Below are positions 1-5,436 of a stretch of DNA of 8,885 nt, piece after piece. The notes beneath the pieces were generated by a model that searched no databases, was not told the DNA's origin, and saw only the letters and a list, made by a program, of their open reading frames with translations. Every line of letters begins with the position of its first letter. Within the stretch, counting starts at the first letter, position 1. The stretch comes from Bacteroidales bacterium. GTDB lineage: Bacteria > Bacteroidota > Bacteroidia > Bacteroidales > UBA932. The DNA lies in contig JAFZMA010000095.1 of assembly GCA_017551215.1 (NCBI GenBank), positions 1-8,885 on the forward strand, written 5' to 3'. The position numbers were made by a program, and so were the translations under genes.

Positions 1-1
1 A

Positions 2-1066
2 ATTACTTTGATGAAAGGCAACGAGGCCATTGCCCATGCGGCAATCCGTTGCGGCTGTGACGGATACTTCGGGTATCCTATCACCCCTCAGAGCGAAGTG
101 CTCGAGACCCTTGCCGAGCAGAAACCTTGGGAAACCACCGGTATGGTAGTTCTCCAGGCTGAGAGTGAGACTTCTTCTATCAATATGGTTTACGGCGGTG
201 CAGGCTGCGGAAAGAAGGTTATGACCTCTTCTTCCAGCCCTGGTATCAGCCTTATGCAGGAAGGCCTGTCCTATATGGCTGGCTGCGAGATTCCTTGCCT
301 TGTTGTTAACGTAAGCCGCGGCGGCCCTGGTCTGGGAACCATCCAGCCGAGCCAGGCAGACTATTTCCAGAGCTGCAAAGGTGGCGGACACGGAGACTAT
401 CACCTGATAGTGCTGGCTCCTTCTTCCGTTCAGGAGACCGCTGATTTCGTGGATCTTGCGTTTGAACTTGCGTTCAAGTACCGCAACCCTGCAATGATTC
501 TTTCAGACGGTGTTATCGGCCAGATGATGGAGAAGGTTGTCCTTCCTCCTTTCAAGCCGAGAAGAACCGAGGAGCAGATTCTCAAGGAATGCCCTTGGGC
601 TGCTACCGGAAGACCTAAGACCAGAAAGCCAAACGTAATCACTTCCCTTGAGCTGGATCCTGCAAAGATGGAGGAAATCAACATCCGCATCCAGAAGAAA
701 TACGCTGAGATTCAGGAGAAAGAGGTAAGATTCGAGGAGTTCATGCTGGAGGATGCCGAGTATGCTATCTGCGCATTCGGTTCAGCCGCCAGAATCGCCA
801 AGAAGGCTATAGAGGATGCCAGAAAGGAAGGCATCAAGGTTGGTCTTCTCCGTCCTATTACACTTTGGCCATTCCCATACAAGGAGATTGAGGCCCTCAG
901 CCACAAGGTAAAGGGTATCCTCTCCCTGGAAATCAATGCAGGCCAGATGGTTGAGGATATCCGTCTTGCTGTGAACGGAAGGATTCCTGTTAACCATTAC
1001 GGCCGTCTGGGCGGAATCATCCCTGCTCCTGACGAGGTAGTAAACGAACTTAAGAAAATGATGTAG
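2..1066 (+). CDS. vorB: 2-oxoacid:ferredoxin oxidoreductase alpha subunit, VorB type (5' partial)
   Basis: Alpha subunit of a cytoplasmic thiamine-dependent enzyme that oxidatively decarboxylates a 2-oxoacid to an acyl-CoA and reduces ferredoxin. The reading frame is open to the left edge: the codons before the ATG at 11 read I-T-L, matching the usual lead-in ...LMKGNEA of VorB proteins, so the true start lies outside the window. Counting from that ATG, the pyrimidine-binding domain shows YPITPQSE (22-29), QAESE (49-53), SSSSPG (73-78) and the GGPGLGTIQPSQADY block (104-118). The C-terminal part (about 245-350) is the transketolase-like domain II. This pattern is closest to 2-ketoisovalerate (3-methyl-2-oxobutanoate) ferredoxin oxidoreductase VorB, but the related KorA (2-oxoglutarate) family is similar and substrate cannot be settled here. 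First visible gene of an operon with the beta and gamma subunits; a small 4Fe-4S ferredoxin subunit would be expected just upstream. Confidence 0.93.
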   Translation: MTLMKGNEAIAHAAIRCGCDGYFGYPITPQSEVLETLAEQKPWETTGMVVLQAESETSSINMVYGGAGCGKKVMTSSSSPGISLMQEGLSYMAGCEIPCLVVNVSRGGPGLGTIQPSQADYFQSCKGGGHGDYHLIVLAPSSVQETADFVDLAFELAFKYRNPAMILSDGVIGQMMEKVVLPPFKPRRTEEQILKECPWAATGRPKTRKPNVITSLELDPAKMEEINIRIQKKYAEIQEKEVRFEEFMLEDAEYAICAFGSAARIAKKAIEDARKEGIKVGLLRPITLWPFPYKEIEALSHKVKGILSLEINAGQMVEDIRLAVNGRIPVNHYGRLGGIIPAPDEVVNELKKMM

Positions 1067-1070
1067 GAGG
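1065..1070 (+). promoter_or_regulatory. Shine-Dalgarno site of the beta subunit gene
   Basis: AGGAGG overlaps the TAG stop of the alpha subunit gene and ends 7 bases before the ATG at 1078. It is a full consensus site, which is unusual beside the other genes of this window, where starts lack such a motif. It fixes the start of the beta subunit and suggests translation tied to termination of the upstream gene. Confidence 0.8.
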
Positions 1071-1077
1071 TATTGTT

Positions 1078-1845
1078 ATGGATATTAAAGAGATAATTCA
1101 ACCCGAGAATCTGGTTTACCAGAAGCCTGAACTTCTGAACGATACGCCTATGCATTATTGCCCTGGCTGCAGCCACGGAGTTGTACATAAACTCATCGCC
1201 GAGGTTATTGCAGATATGGGTATGGAAGAGAAGACAGTTGGTGTTTCTCCTGTAGGCTGCGCCGTTTTCGCTTACAAGTACATCGATATCGACTGGCAGG
1301 AAGCCGCTCACGGAAGGGCACCTGCACTGGCAACAGCCATCAAGAGACTGTGGCCGGACCGCATGGTATTCACTTATCAGGGAGACGGAGACTTGGCCTG
1401 CATCGGAACGGCCGAGACTATCCACGCCCTGAACCGTGGCGAGAACATCACCATAATCTTCATAAACAACGCCATTTACGGTATGACCGGAGGTCAGATG
1501 GCTCCTACAACCCTGCTGGGTATGAAGACAGCTACCTGCCCTTACGGTAGGGATGCCAAGCTTCACGGTTATCCTCTCAAGATAGCGGATCTTGCCGCAC
1601 AGCTTGAGGGAACTTGCTATGTTACAAGGCAGAGCGTCCATAACGTTGCATCCATCAACAGGGCAAAGAGAGCTATCCGCAAGGCCTTCGAGTACAACAT
1701 GGCCGGCAAGGGTTCCTGCATGGTAGAGATGGTTTCCACCTGCAACTCCGGCTGGAAGAAGACTCCTGCAAATGCCAACAAGTGGATGGAAGAGAACATG
1801 TTCCCGTTCTACAAGATAGGTGACCTTAAAGACATTAACCAATAA
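1078..1845 (+). CDS. 2-oxoacid:ferredoxin oxidoreductase beta subunit (TPP and [4Fe-4S] binding)
   Basis: Catalytic beta subunit carrying thiamine diphosphate and the proximal iron-sulfur cluster. At 255 residues it has the length of the short OFOR beta subunits. The TPP-binding motif starts at GDGD (102-105) and ends at NN (130-131). Four cysteines sit where OFOR beta subunits bind their [4Fe-4S] cluster: C28 and C31 (CPGC), C61 (GC-AVF) and C222 (TCNSGW). The substrate/TPP segment IYGMTGGQMAPTT (133-145) is intact. The start is set by an AGGAGG site 7 bases upstream. The gene lies 11 bases after the alpha subunit and 12 before the gamma subunit, so the three are surely one transcript. Subunit letters are used inconsistently between species, so I leave the symbol empty. 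Whether the substrate is branched-chain 2-oxoacid or 2-oxoglutarate is not decided by the sequence. Confidence 0.94.
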   Translation: MDIKEIIQPENLVYQKPELLNDTPMHYCPGCSHGVVHKLIAEVIADMGMEEKTVGVSPVGCAVFAYKYIDIDWQEAAHGRAPALATAIKRLWPDRMVFTYQGDGDLACIGTAETIHALNRGENITIIFINNAIYGMTGGQMAPTTLLGMKTATCPYGRDAKLHGYPLKIADLAAQLEGTCYVTRQSVHNVASINRAKRAIRKAFEYNMAGKGSCMVEMVSTCNSGWKKTPANANKWMEENMFPFYKIGDLKDINQ

Positions 1846-1851
1846 AAGGAG
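1846..1851 (+). promoter_or_regulatory. Shine-Dalgarno site of the gamma subunit gene
   Basis: AAGGAG lies directly behind the TAA stop of the beta subunit and ends 6 bases before the ATG at 1858. Together with the site at 1065 it marks this operon as one with conventional ribosome binding sites in a genome that otherwise seems to do without them. Confidence 0.75.
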
Positions 1852-1857
1852 CGTAAG

Positions 1858-2394
1858 ATGAAACAGGAAATTATCATTGCCGGATTCGGTGGACAGGGAG
1901 TTCTGTCCATGGGAAAGATCCTTGCTTATTCCGGACTTATAGAGGGCAAGGAAGTTACTTGGATGCCAGCTTACGGTCCTGAGCAGAGGGGCGGTACCGC
2001 AAACGTTACTGTCATTGTCAGCGATGAGGAGATTTCTTCTCCGATTCTCTCCACTTACGACACTGCCATCATTCTCAACCAGCCATCTATGGAGAAGTTC
2101 GAGAAGACGGTAAAGCCTGGCGGAACCCTCATCTACGACGGTTACGGAATCAACATCCCTCCAACAAGGACTGATATCAATATCTACCGTGTTGATGCAA
2201 TGGATGTTGCAGCCAAGATGAACTTGATCAAGATCTTCAACATGATCCTTCTGGGAAGCTACCTTAAGCTTCATCCTATCGTTCAGATAGAGAGCGTGCT
2301 GAAGGCTCTGAAGAAGACTCTTCCTGAAAGGCATCATCACCTGATTCCTCAGAACGAAGAGGCAATCAAGACAGGTATGGACCTTGTGAAGTAA
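1858..2394 (+). CDS. 2-oxoacid:acceptor oxidoreductase gamma subunit
   Basis: Gamma (domain III) subunit of the same ferredoxin-linked oxidoreductase; in the family this domain contributes to CoA binding and complex assembly. The 178 residues show the family signature GFGGQGV (9-15), followed by the conserved YGPEQRGG (39-46) and a Rossmann-like fold with the ILNQPSMEKF segment (72-81). Length is normal for a stand-alone gamma subunit (about 180). The ATG is preceded by AAGGAG. It is the last gene of the operon: an intrinsic terminator begins 22 bases after the stop. Identity as OFOR gamma subunit is secure; the exact substrate class follows the alpha subunit and is less certain. Confidence 0.94.
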   Translation: MKQEIIIAGFGGQGVLSMGKILAYSGLIEGKEVTWMPAYGPEQRGGTANVTVIVSDEEISSPILSTYDTAIILNQPSMEKFEKTVKPGGTLIYDGYGINIPPTRTDINIYRVDAMDVAAKMNLIKIFNMILLGSYLKLHPIVQIESVLKALKKTLPERHHHLIPQNEEAIKTGMDLVK

Positions 2395-2416
2395 AGTCAG
2401 ACCGATGATCGGTAAA

Positions 2417-2449
2417 GGCAGCTGCCCCGCAAGGGCGGCTGTCTTTTTT
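2417..2449 (+). terminator. Intrinsic terminator of the oxidoreductase operon
   Basis: An 11-bp stem (2417-2427 with 2433-2443, two G-U pairs in RNA) closes a five-base CGCAA loop and is followed at once by six T (2444-2449). The arrangement is a textbook rho-independent terminator for + strand transcription. A smaller hairpin, ACCGA-TGA-TCGGT at 2401-2413, stands just before it, in the gap after the gamma subunit stop; it may simply help 3' end formation. Confidence 0.92.
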
Positions 2450-2464
2450 ATTCCATTTAATTCG

Positions 2465-2472
2465 TATATTTA
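2465..2472 (+). promoter_or_regulatory. Possible -7 promoter element for the nfeD-to-rubredoxin operon
   Basis: TATATTTA matches the Bacteroidetes -7 consensus TAnnTTTG in all fixed positions but the last. It stands 30 bases before the nfeD ATG and just downstream of the terminator, the place where a new promoter is needed. No clear TTTG -33 element is seen; the expected region is T-rich because it overlaps the terminator tail. Confidence 0.35.
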
Positions 2473-2502
2473 TAGTCTGAAACATTATTAAATATTCGCG
2501 AT

Positions 2503-2943
2503 ATGGCAATGTGGCAAATTTGGCTGATCGTAGCCTTGGCTTTCTTTATTCTTGAACTCTTTACGACTGGTATTGCGGTAATCTGCTTCTCTTTTGGAGC
2601 GATAGCCGCCTGCATAGCGTCTCCTCTGGGAGCCAATTTCTATTGGCAGGTAATAATATTTGCACTGGTTACCCTGCTGAGTTTCATCTTCATAAGGCCT
2701 TTGCTGATAAAGCTTTTCTACAAGAAAGGCAAGGAAGAGGTCAAGACAAATGTGGATGCGCTGATAGGCCGCAAGGGCATTGTGTCAGAGGCAATCGATC
2801 CTGCAACCGGAGCCGGTAGGGTAAAGGTGGACGGAGACGACTGGAAGGCTGTATCCGTAGATGACCAGCCTATTGAACTTGGCGCGAGGGTGGAAATCCT
2901 CAAGCTGGACAGCGTGATTGTAACCGTAAGGAAAATCTCTTGA
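2503..2943 (+). CDS. NfeD-like membrane protein with C-terminal OB-fold
   Basis: Small membrane protein of the short NfeD (NfeD1b) class, which works with stomatin/SPFH proteins, probably in membrane microdomain organisation or envelope quality control. The 146 residues begin with hydrophobic segments at about 5-38 and 48-68, a short basic stretch (70-79, KLFYKKGKEE), and then the soluble OB-fold domain (about 84-146) with the typical ALIGRKG...G-RVKVDGDDWKAVS...G-RVEILKLDS pattern. The N-terminal serine-protease domain of long NfeD proteins is absent, as is normal for this class. The start ATG lacks a Shine-Dalgarno motif; a second ATG two codons on (2509) is an equal possibility. Next gene, 35 bases away, is the expected SPFH partner. 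Confidence 0.9.
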   Translation: MAMWQIWLIVALAFFILELFTTGIAVICFSFGAIAACIASPLGANFYWQVIIFALVTLLSFIFIRPLLIKLFYKKGKEEVKTNVDALIGRKGIVSEAIDPATGAGRVKVDGDDWKAVSVDDQPIELGARVEILKLDSVIVTVRKIS

Positions 2944-2978
2944 TAATTGAATTATAATAACCTTTAAAATAAACAGTT

Positions 2979-3971
2979 ATGGTATTTGGAATGGAACCAG
3001 GAATGCTAATACTAGTTGCGATTATCGTGATTGTAGTATTGATTGTACTCTCCGGAATCAAAGTTATTCAACAGTCTGAGACCAAGATTGTGGAAAGACT
3101 TGGAAAGTACCACGCAACCCTTCCTTCAGGTATAAACATCATCTGGCCTATAATCGACAAGCCAAGAAAGGTTTATATCCGCAAGGTTGTAGAAGGATAT
3201 GACGGAACGGCTCACGTGATTATGCGCCAGAGTGACAAGATAGACCTCCGCGAGCAGGTGTTCGACTTCCCTAAGCAGAGCGTGATTACAAAGGATAATG
3301 TTACAACTACCATCAACGCGCTGCTGTATTTCCAGATCACGGATCCGATGAAGTCTGTGTATGAGATTGACAATCTGCCATACGCTATTGAAAAACTTAC
3401 CCAGACTACTTTGCGTAACGTCATCGGTGAGCTTGAACTCGACCAGACCCTGACATCCCGCGATACCATCAACTCTAAGCTTCGTGCTGTGCTGGACGAG
3501 GCTACCAACAAGTGGGGTGTTAAGGTGAACCGCGTTGAGCTTCAGGATATTACGCCTCCGAGCAGCGTTCGTGACGCCATGGAGCAGCAGATGCAGGCAG
3601 AGCGTGAGAGGCGTGCCAAGGTCCTCAAGGCTTCCGGAGACAAGGAGAAGGCCATTCTCGAGTCCGAGGGTCTTAAAGAGGCTCAGATTAACCGTGCCGA
3701 GGCCGAAAAACAGACCAAGATCCTCCAGGCCCAGGGTATCGCCGAGGCTAAGGTTCTCCAGGCAAAGGCAGAGGCAGAGGCTATCGAGAGGATTGCAAAC
3801 GCAGTTAAGGAAAGCAACATGTCTCCGGCCAGCTATATGCTTGCGGACAAGTACATTGCAACCCTTAAGGAGATGGTTTCCGGCAAGGATAACAAGACCG
3901 TTTACCTGCCTTACGAAGCTTCCAATCTGCTTGGTTCTATAGGTAGTATCAAGGAAATGTTCAAACAGTAG
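2979..3971 (+). CDS. SPFH/stomatin-family membrane protein (QmcA-like)
   Basis: Membrane-anchored SPFH (band 7) scaffold protein, likely oligomeric and paired with the NfeD-like protein encoded just before it. Of 330 residues, 8-26 form one hydrophobic anchor, about 27-195 the SPFH domain with ERLGKYHATLPSGINIIWP (39-57), DLREQVFDFP (89-98), VITKDNV (102-108) and NALLYFQI-DP (113-123). Residues 197-280 are a long Ala/Glu/Lys-rich coiled coil typical of stomatins. Between PIIDKPRKV and DKIDLREQV about 20 extra residues (roughly 66-86) occur relative to bacterial stomatins such as QmcA. The 35-base gap from nfeD is AT-rich with no Shine-Dalgarno site. The following HAD gene starts directly after its stop codon. 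Function in detail is unknown for most such proteins. Confidence 0.92.
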   Translation: MVFGMEPGMLILVAIIVIVVLIVLSGIKVIQQSETKIVERLGKYHATLPSGINIIWPIIDKPRKVYIRKVVEGYDGTAHVIMRQSDKIDLREQVFDFPKQSVITKDNVTTTINALLYFQITDPMKSVYEIDNLPYAIEKLTQTTLRNVIGELELDQTLTSRDTINSKLRAVLDEATNKWGVKVNRVELQDITPPSSVRDAMEQQMQAERERRAKVLKASGDKEKAILESEGLKEAQINRAEAEKQTKILQAQGIAEAKVLQAKAEAEAIERIANAVKESNMSPASYMLADKYIATLKEMVSGKDNKTVYLPYEASNLLGSIGSIKEMFKQ

Positions 3972-4655
3972 ATGGAGGGTGTAAGGCTCCTGGCTTTTGA
4001 CGCGGATGACACTTTGTGGGATAACCAGTCCCACTTTGACAAGGCGGTAGAAGACTATTGCTCGCTATTATCGTGCTACGGCTCTATGGACCAGATGTAC
4101 AGGGAGTTGTATAGTACTGAGTGCGGTAATATGGATTCTCTGGGCTATGGAACCAAGGCCTTCATCATTTCACTTGTGGAGAATCTTATCCGTGTCAGTG
4201 GCGGCAAAGCGTCCAACCAGATGATTCTGGATGCCGTAAATATCGGGCGCAGGATCCTGAATAATCCGGCTACTCCTTTAGAGGGCGTAAAGGAAACCCT
4301 TCAGGCCTTAAAAGGGAAGTACCGGATGGTGATTTTCACCAAGGGAGACCCGCTGGAGCAGGAAGCCAAAATTGCGAGGAGCGGTCTTGGGGAATTCTTT
4401 GAGGATGTGGAGATTGTGGGCAACAAGACTCCGATGGAATACAAGCGCCTGTGCTGCCATAACGGAGTTAAGGCGGAAGAGTTTGCCATGATCGGAAATT
4501 CCTTCAAGAGCGACATTGCCCCGGTTCTGGAGATGGGCGGAAACGCCATACTTATTCCTTACGGACTTCTTTGGGAACACGAGAGAGTAGAGGAGTATGA
4601 CCATCCAAATCTTATAAGGCTTAAACATTTTTCCGAACTGACAACAGTTCTGTAA
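3972..4655 (+). CDS. HAD-family hydrolase, C1-cap type
   Basis: Probable Mg2+-dependent phosphatase or dehalogenase-like hydrolase of the HAD superfamily; substrate unknown. Over 227 residues it shows motif I DADDTLWD (10-17; nucleophile D10, acid/base D12), a helical cap between about 16 and 105, motif II FTKGD (T123), a lysine for motif III (K152 or K158) and motif IV as IGNSFKSD (174-181). In motif IV the first acidic position is Asn176 and only D181 remains, a variant known in some HAD groups rather than a sign of decay. The ATG follows the stop of the SPFH gene without any spacer, so reinitiation is likely. A perfect hairpin sits in its last codons, before the next gene. Coupling to the SPFH and msrC genes suggests housekeeping or damage control, but this is inference. 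Confidence 0.88.
   Translation: MEGVRLLAFDADDTLWDNQSHFDKAVEDYCSLLSCYGSMDQMYRELYSTECGNMDSLGYGTKAFIISLVENLIRVSGGKASNQMILDAVNIGRRILNNPATPLEGVKETLQALKGKYRMVIFTKGDPLEQEAKIARSGLGEFFEDVEIVGNKTPMEYKRLCCHNGVKAEEFAMIGNSFKSDIAPVLEMGGNAILIPYGLLWEHERVEEYDHPNLIRLKHFSELTTVL
4635..4650 (+). other. Intercistronic hairpin at the HAD/msrC junction
   Basis: GAACTG-ACAA-CAGTTC is a perfect 6-bp inverted repeat with a four-base loop in the last codons of the HAD gene, ending 9 bases before the msrC ATG. No T run follows, so it is not a terminator. It could shape reinitiation or mRNA processing, or be chance. Confidence 0.4.
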
Positions 4656-4659
4656 CCCT

Positions 4660-5115
4660 ATGGAAAAGAAAGAGAAATACCAGATGCTCCTGCCTCAGCT
4701 CAAGGCACTTACGGAAGGCGTTAACAACAACACGGGAGCGCTTGCCAACGCTGCCGCGCTCATTCACGAGACTATGGGCTTTTTCTGGACAGGCTTCTAT
4801 TTGGTAGATGGCAACATCCTGAAACTCGGCCCGTTCCAGGGACCGGTAGCCTGCTATGAGATAGGCTATGGCAAGGGAGTCTGCGGCTCTGCCTGGAAAG
4901 AGGGCAGGACGCTTGTTGTAAAGGATGTTGAGGAATTCCCTGGACACATTGCCTGCAGCAGTCTCTCCAGAAGCGAGATAGTGGTTCCTGTGTTCAAGGG
5001 AAACAAGATAATCGGGGTGCTTGACATTGACAGCAAGGAAGTGGGAACCTTTGACGAAACAGACAAAGAGTATCTTGAATCGGCGATGAAGATTCTATCC
5101 GAAAATCTAGTATAA
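4660..5115 (+). CDS. msrC: Free methionine-(R)-sulfoxide reductase (GAF domain)
   Basis: Cytoplasmic repair enzyme that reduces free L-methionine-(R)-sulfoxide to methionine, with electrons normally from thioredoxin. The 151-residue protein is a single GAF domain, as in Escherichia coli fRMsr. Three cysteines, C65, C75 and C99, have the same spacing (10 and 24) as the E. coli catalytic and resolving cysteines C84, C94 and C118. Family segments GFFWTGFYLV (40-49), LGPFQG (56-61), GKGVCG (71-76) and VLDIDS (120-125) are all present. It starts four bases after the HAD stop and has no Shine-Dalgarno site, so translation is probably coupled. A rubredoxin follows 21 bases later, which together suggests protection against oxidants in an anaerobe. 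Other GAF proteins are sensory, but the cysteine pattern makes the enzyme assignment firm. Confidence 0.94.
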   Translation: MEKKEKYQMLLPQLKALTEGVNNNTGALANAAALIHETMGFFWTGFYLVDGNILKLGPFQGPVACYEIGYGKGVCGSAWKEGRTLVVKDVEEFPGHIACSSLSRSEIVVPVFKGNKIIGVLDIDSKEVGTFDETDKEYLESAMKILSENLV

Positions 5116-5136
5116 ACAATTAAAACACTTTGAATT

Positions 5137-5298
5137 ATGAAAAAGTACGAGTGCGAGCCATGCGGCTACATCTATGACCCTGCAGAGGGTGATCCAGACG
5201 GAGGAATTGCTCCGGGAACAGCATTTGAGGACATTCCAGACACTTGGGTTTGCCCGCTTTGCGGCGCCGCCAAGAGCGACTTCAAACCGATTGACTAA
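5137..5298 (+). CDS. Rubredoxin (53 residues)
   Basis: Small one-iron electron carrier of the cytoplasm, typical of anaerobes, where it passes electrons to rubrerythrin, superoxide reductase or flavodiiron proteins. Translation of the frame gives 53 residues, the normal length. The iron ligands are C6 and C9 in the [10 protein letters not shown] segment and C39 and C42 in WVCPLCGA. The conserved [11 protein letters not shown] loop (18-28) and W37 are also there. The ATG lies 21 bases after msrC, so this is the last gene of the nfeD operon. There is no Shine-Dalgarno site; the leader is AT-rich. The stop codon TAA runs into the left arm of the large inverted repeat downstream. Small size makes the gene easy to miss in automatic calls, but the identity is beyond doubt. 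Confidence 0.96.
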   Translation: MKKYECEPCGYIYDPAEGDPDGGIAPGTAFEDIPDTWVCPLCGAAKSDFKPID

Positions 5299-5431
5299 TT
5301 CATCAATTGCAGCCATCATTATTATGCCTTCGCTTCGCTCATCCCTCCCACTTCGCTATGCTTGTGGGTCCCTCCCATTCATGTGGCCATGGGCGGCCAC
5401 AGGCCAATAACGAGGCTGCAATTTGATGAAT
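5298..5431. repeat. Large imperfect inverted-repeat stem-loop between convergent operons
   Basis: This element fills almost the whole 138-base spacer between the rubredoxin gene and the opposing flavoprotein gene. Its outer arms (5298-5314, ATTCATCAATTGCAGCC, and 5414-5431) pair over 17 bp with one bulged T. The stem continues after a small internal loop with 5319-5323 pairing 5406-5410 and 5326-5329 pairing 5401-5404. The inside is GC-rich and pyrimidine-rich on the + strand, with two copies of TCCCTCCCA (5342-5350, 5369-5377), three of CTTCGC (5328, 5333, 5351), and further hairpins. No T run follows the stem on either strand, so it is not a standard terminator. It may be a two-way 3' end structure, a dispersed intergenic repeat, or a small MITE-like element; I see no ORF in it. 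Confidence 0.75.
5382..5401. other. Inner GC-rich hairpin of the intergenic element
   Basis: TGTGGCC (5382-5388) and GGCCACA (5395-5401) form a perfect 7-bp stem over the loop ATGGGC. Its last base competes with the extended outer stem, so the two folds may be alternatives. A weaker CCCAC/GTGGG stem lies at 5347-5351 and 5364-5368. Confidence 0.6.
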
Positions 5432-5436
5432 AATTA

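Noticed and set aside
997..2340. Long open frame on the - strand opposite the oxidoreductase genes
   Set aside because: It lies antisense to three genes with unmistakable family motifs, its translation shows no recognisable domain, and such frames arise from biased codon use in highly expressed genes.
3126..4034. Open frame of about 300 codons on the - strand opposite the SPFH gene
   Set aside because: Leu/His/Asn-rich translation with no domain, fully covered by the SPFH and HAD genes; the repetitive coiled-coil codons explain the lack of stops.
3972..4655. HAD protein considered inactive because motif IV lacks the first Asp
   Set aside because: Nucleophile, acid/base, Thr, Lys and the second Asp (D181) are present, and GNSxxSD occurs as a variant in active HAD groups.
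5174..5410. Open frame across the rubredoxin gene and the intergenic element
   Set aside because: It is out of frame with rubredoxin, and its second half is the structured repeat. The translation has no known features.
5315..5413. Repeat units in the convergent spacer considered as a CRISPR array or tRNA
   Set aside because: Repeats are only 6-9 bases and unevenly spaced, and no cloverleaf or anticodon arm can be drawn.
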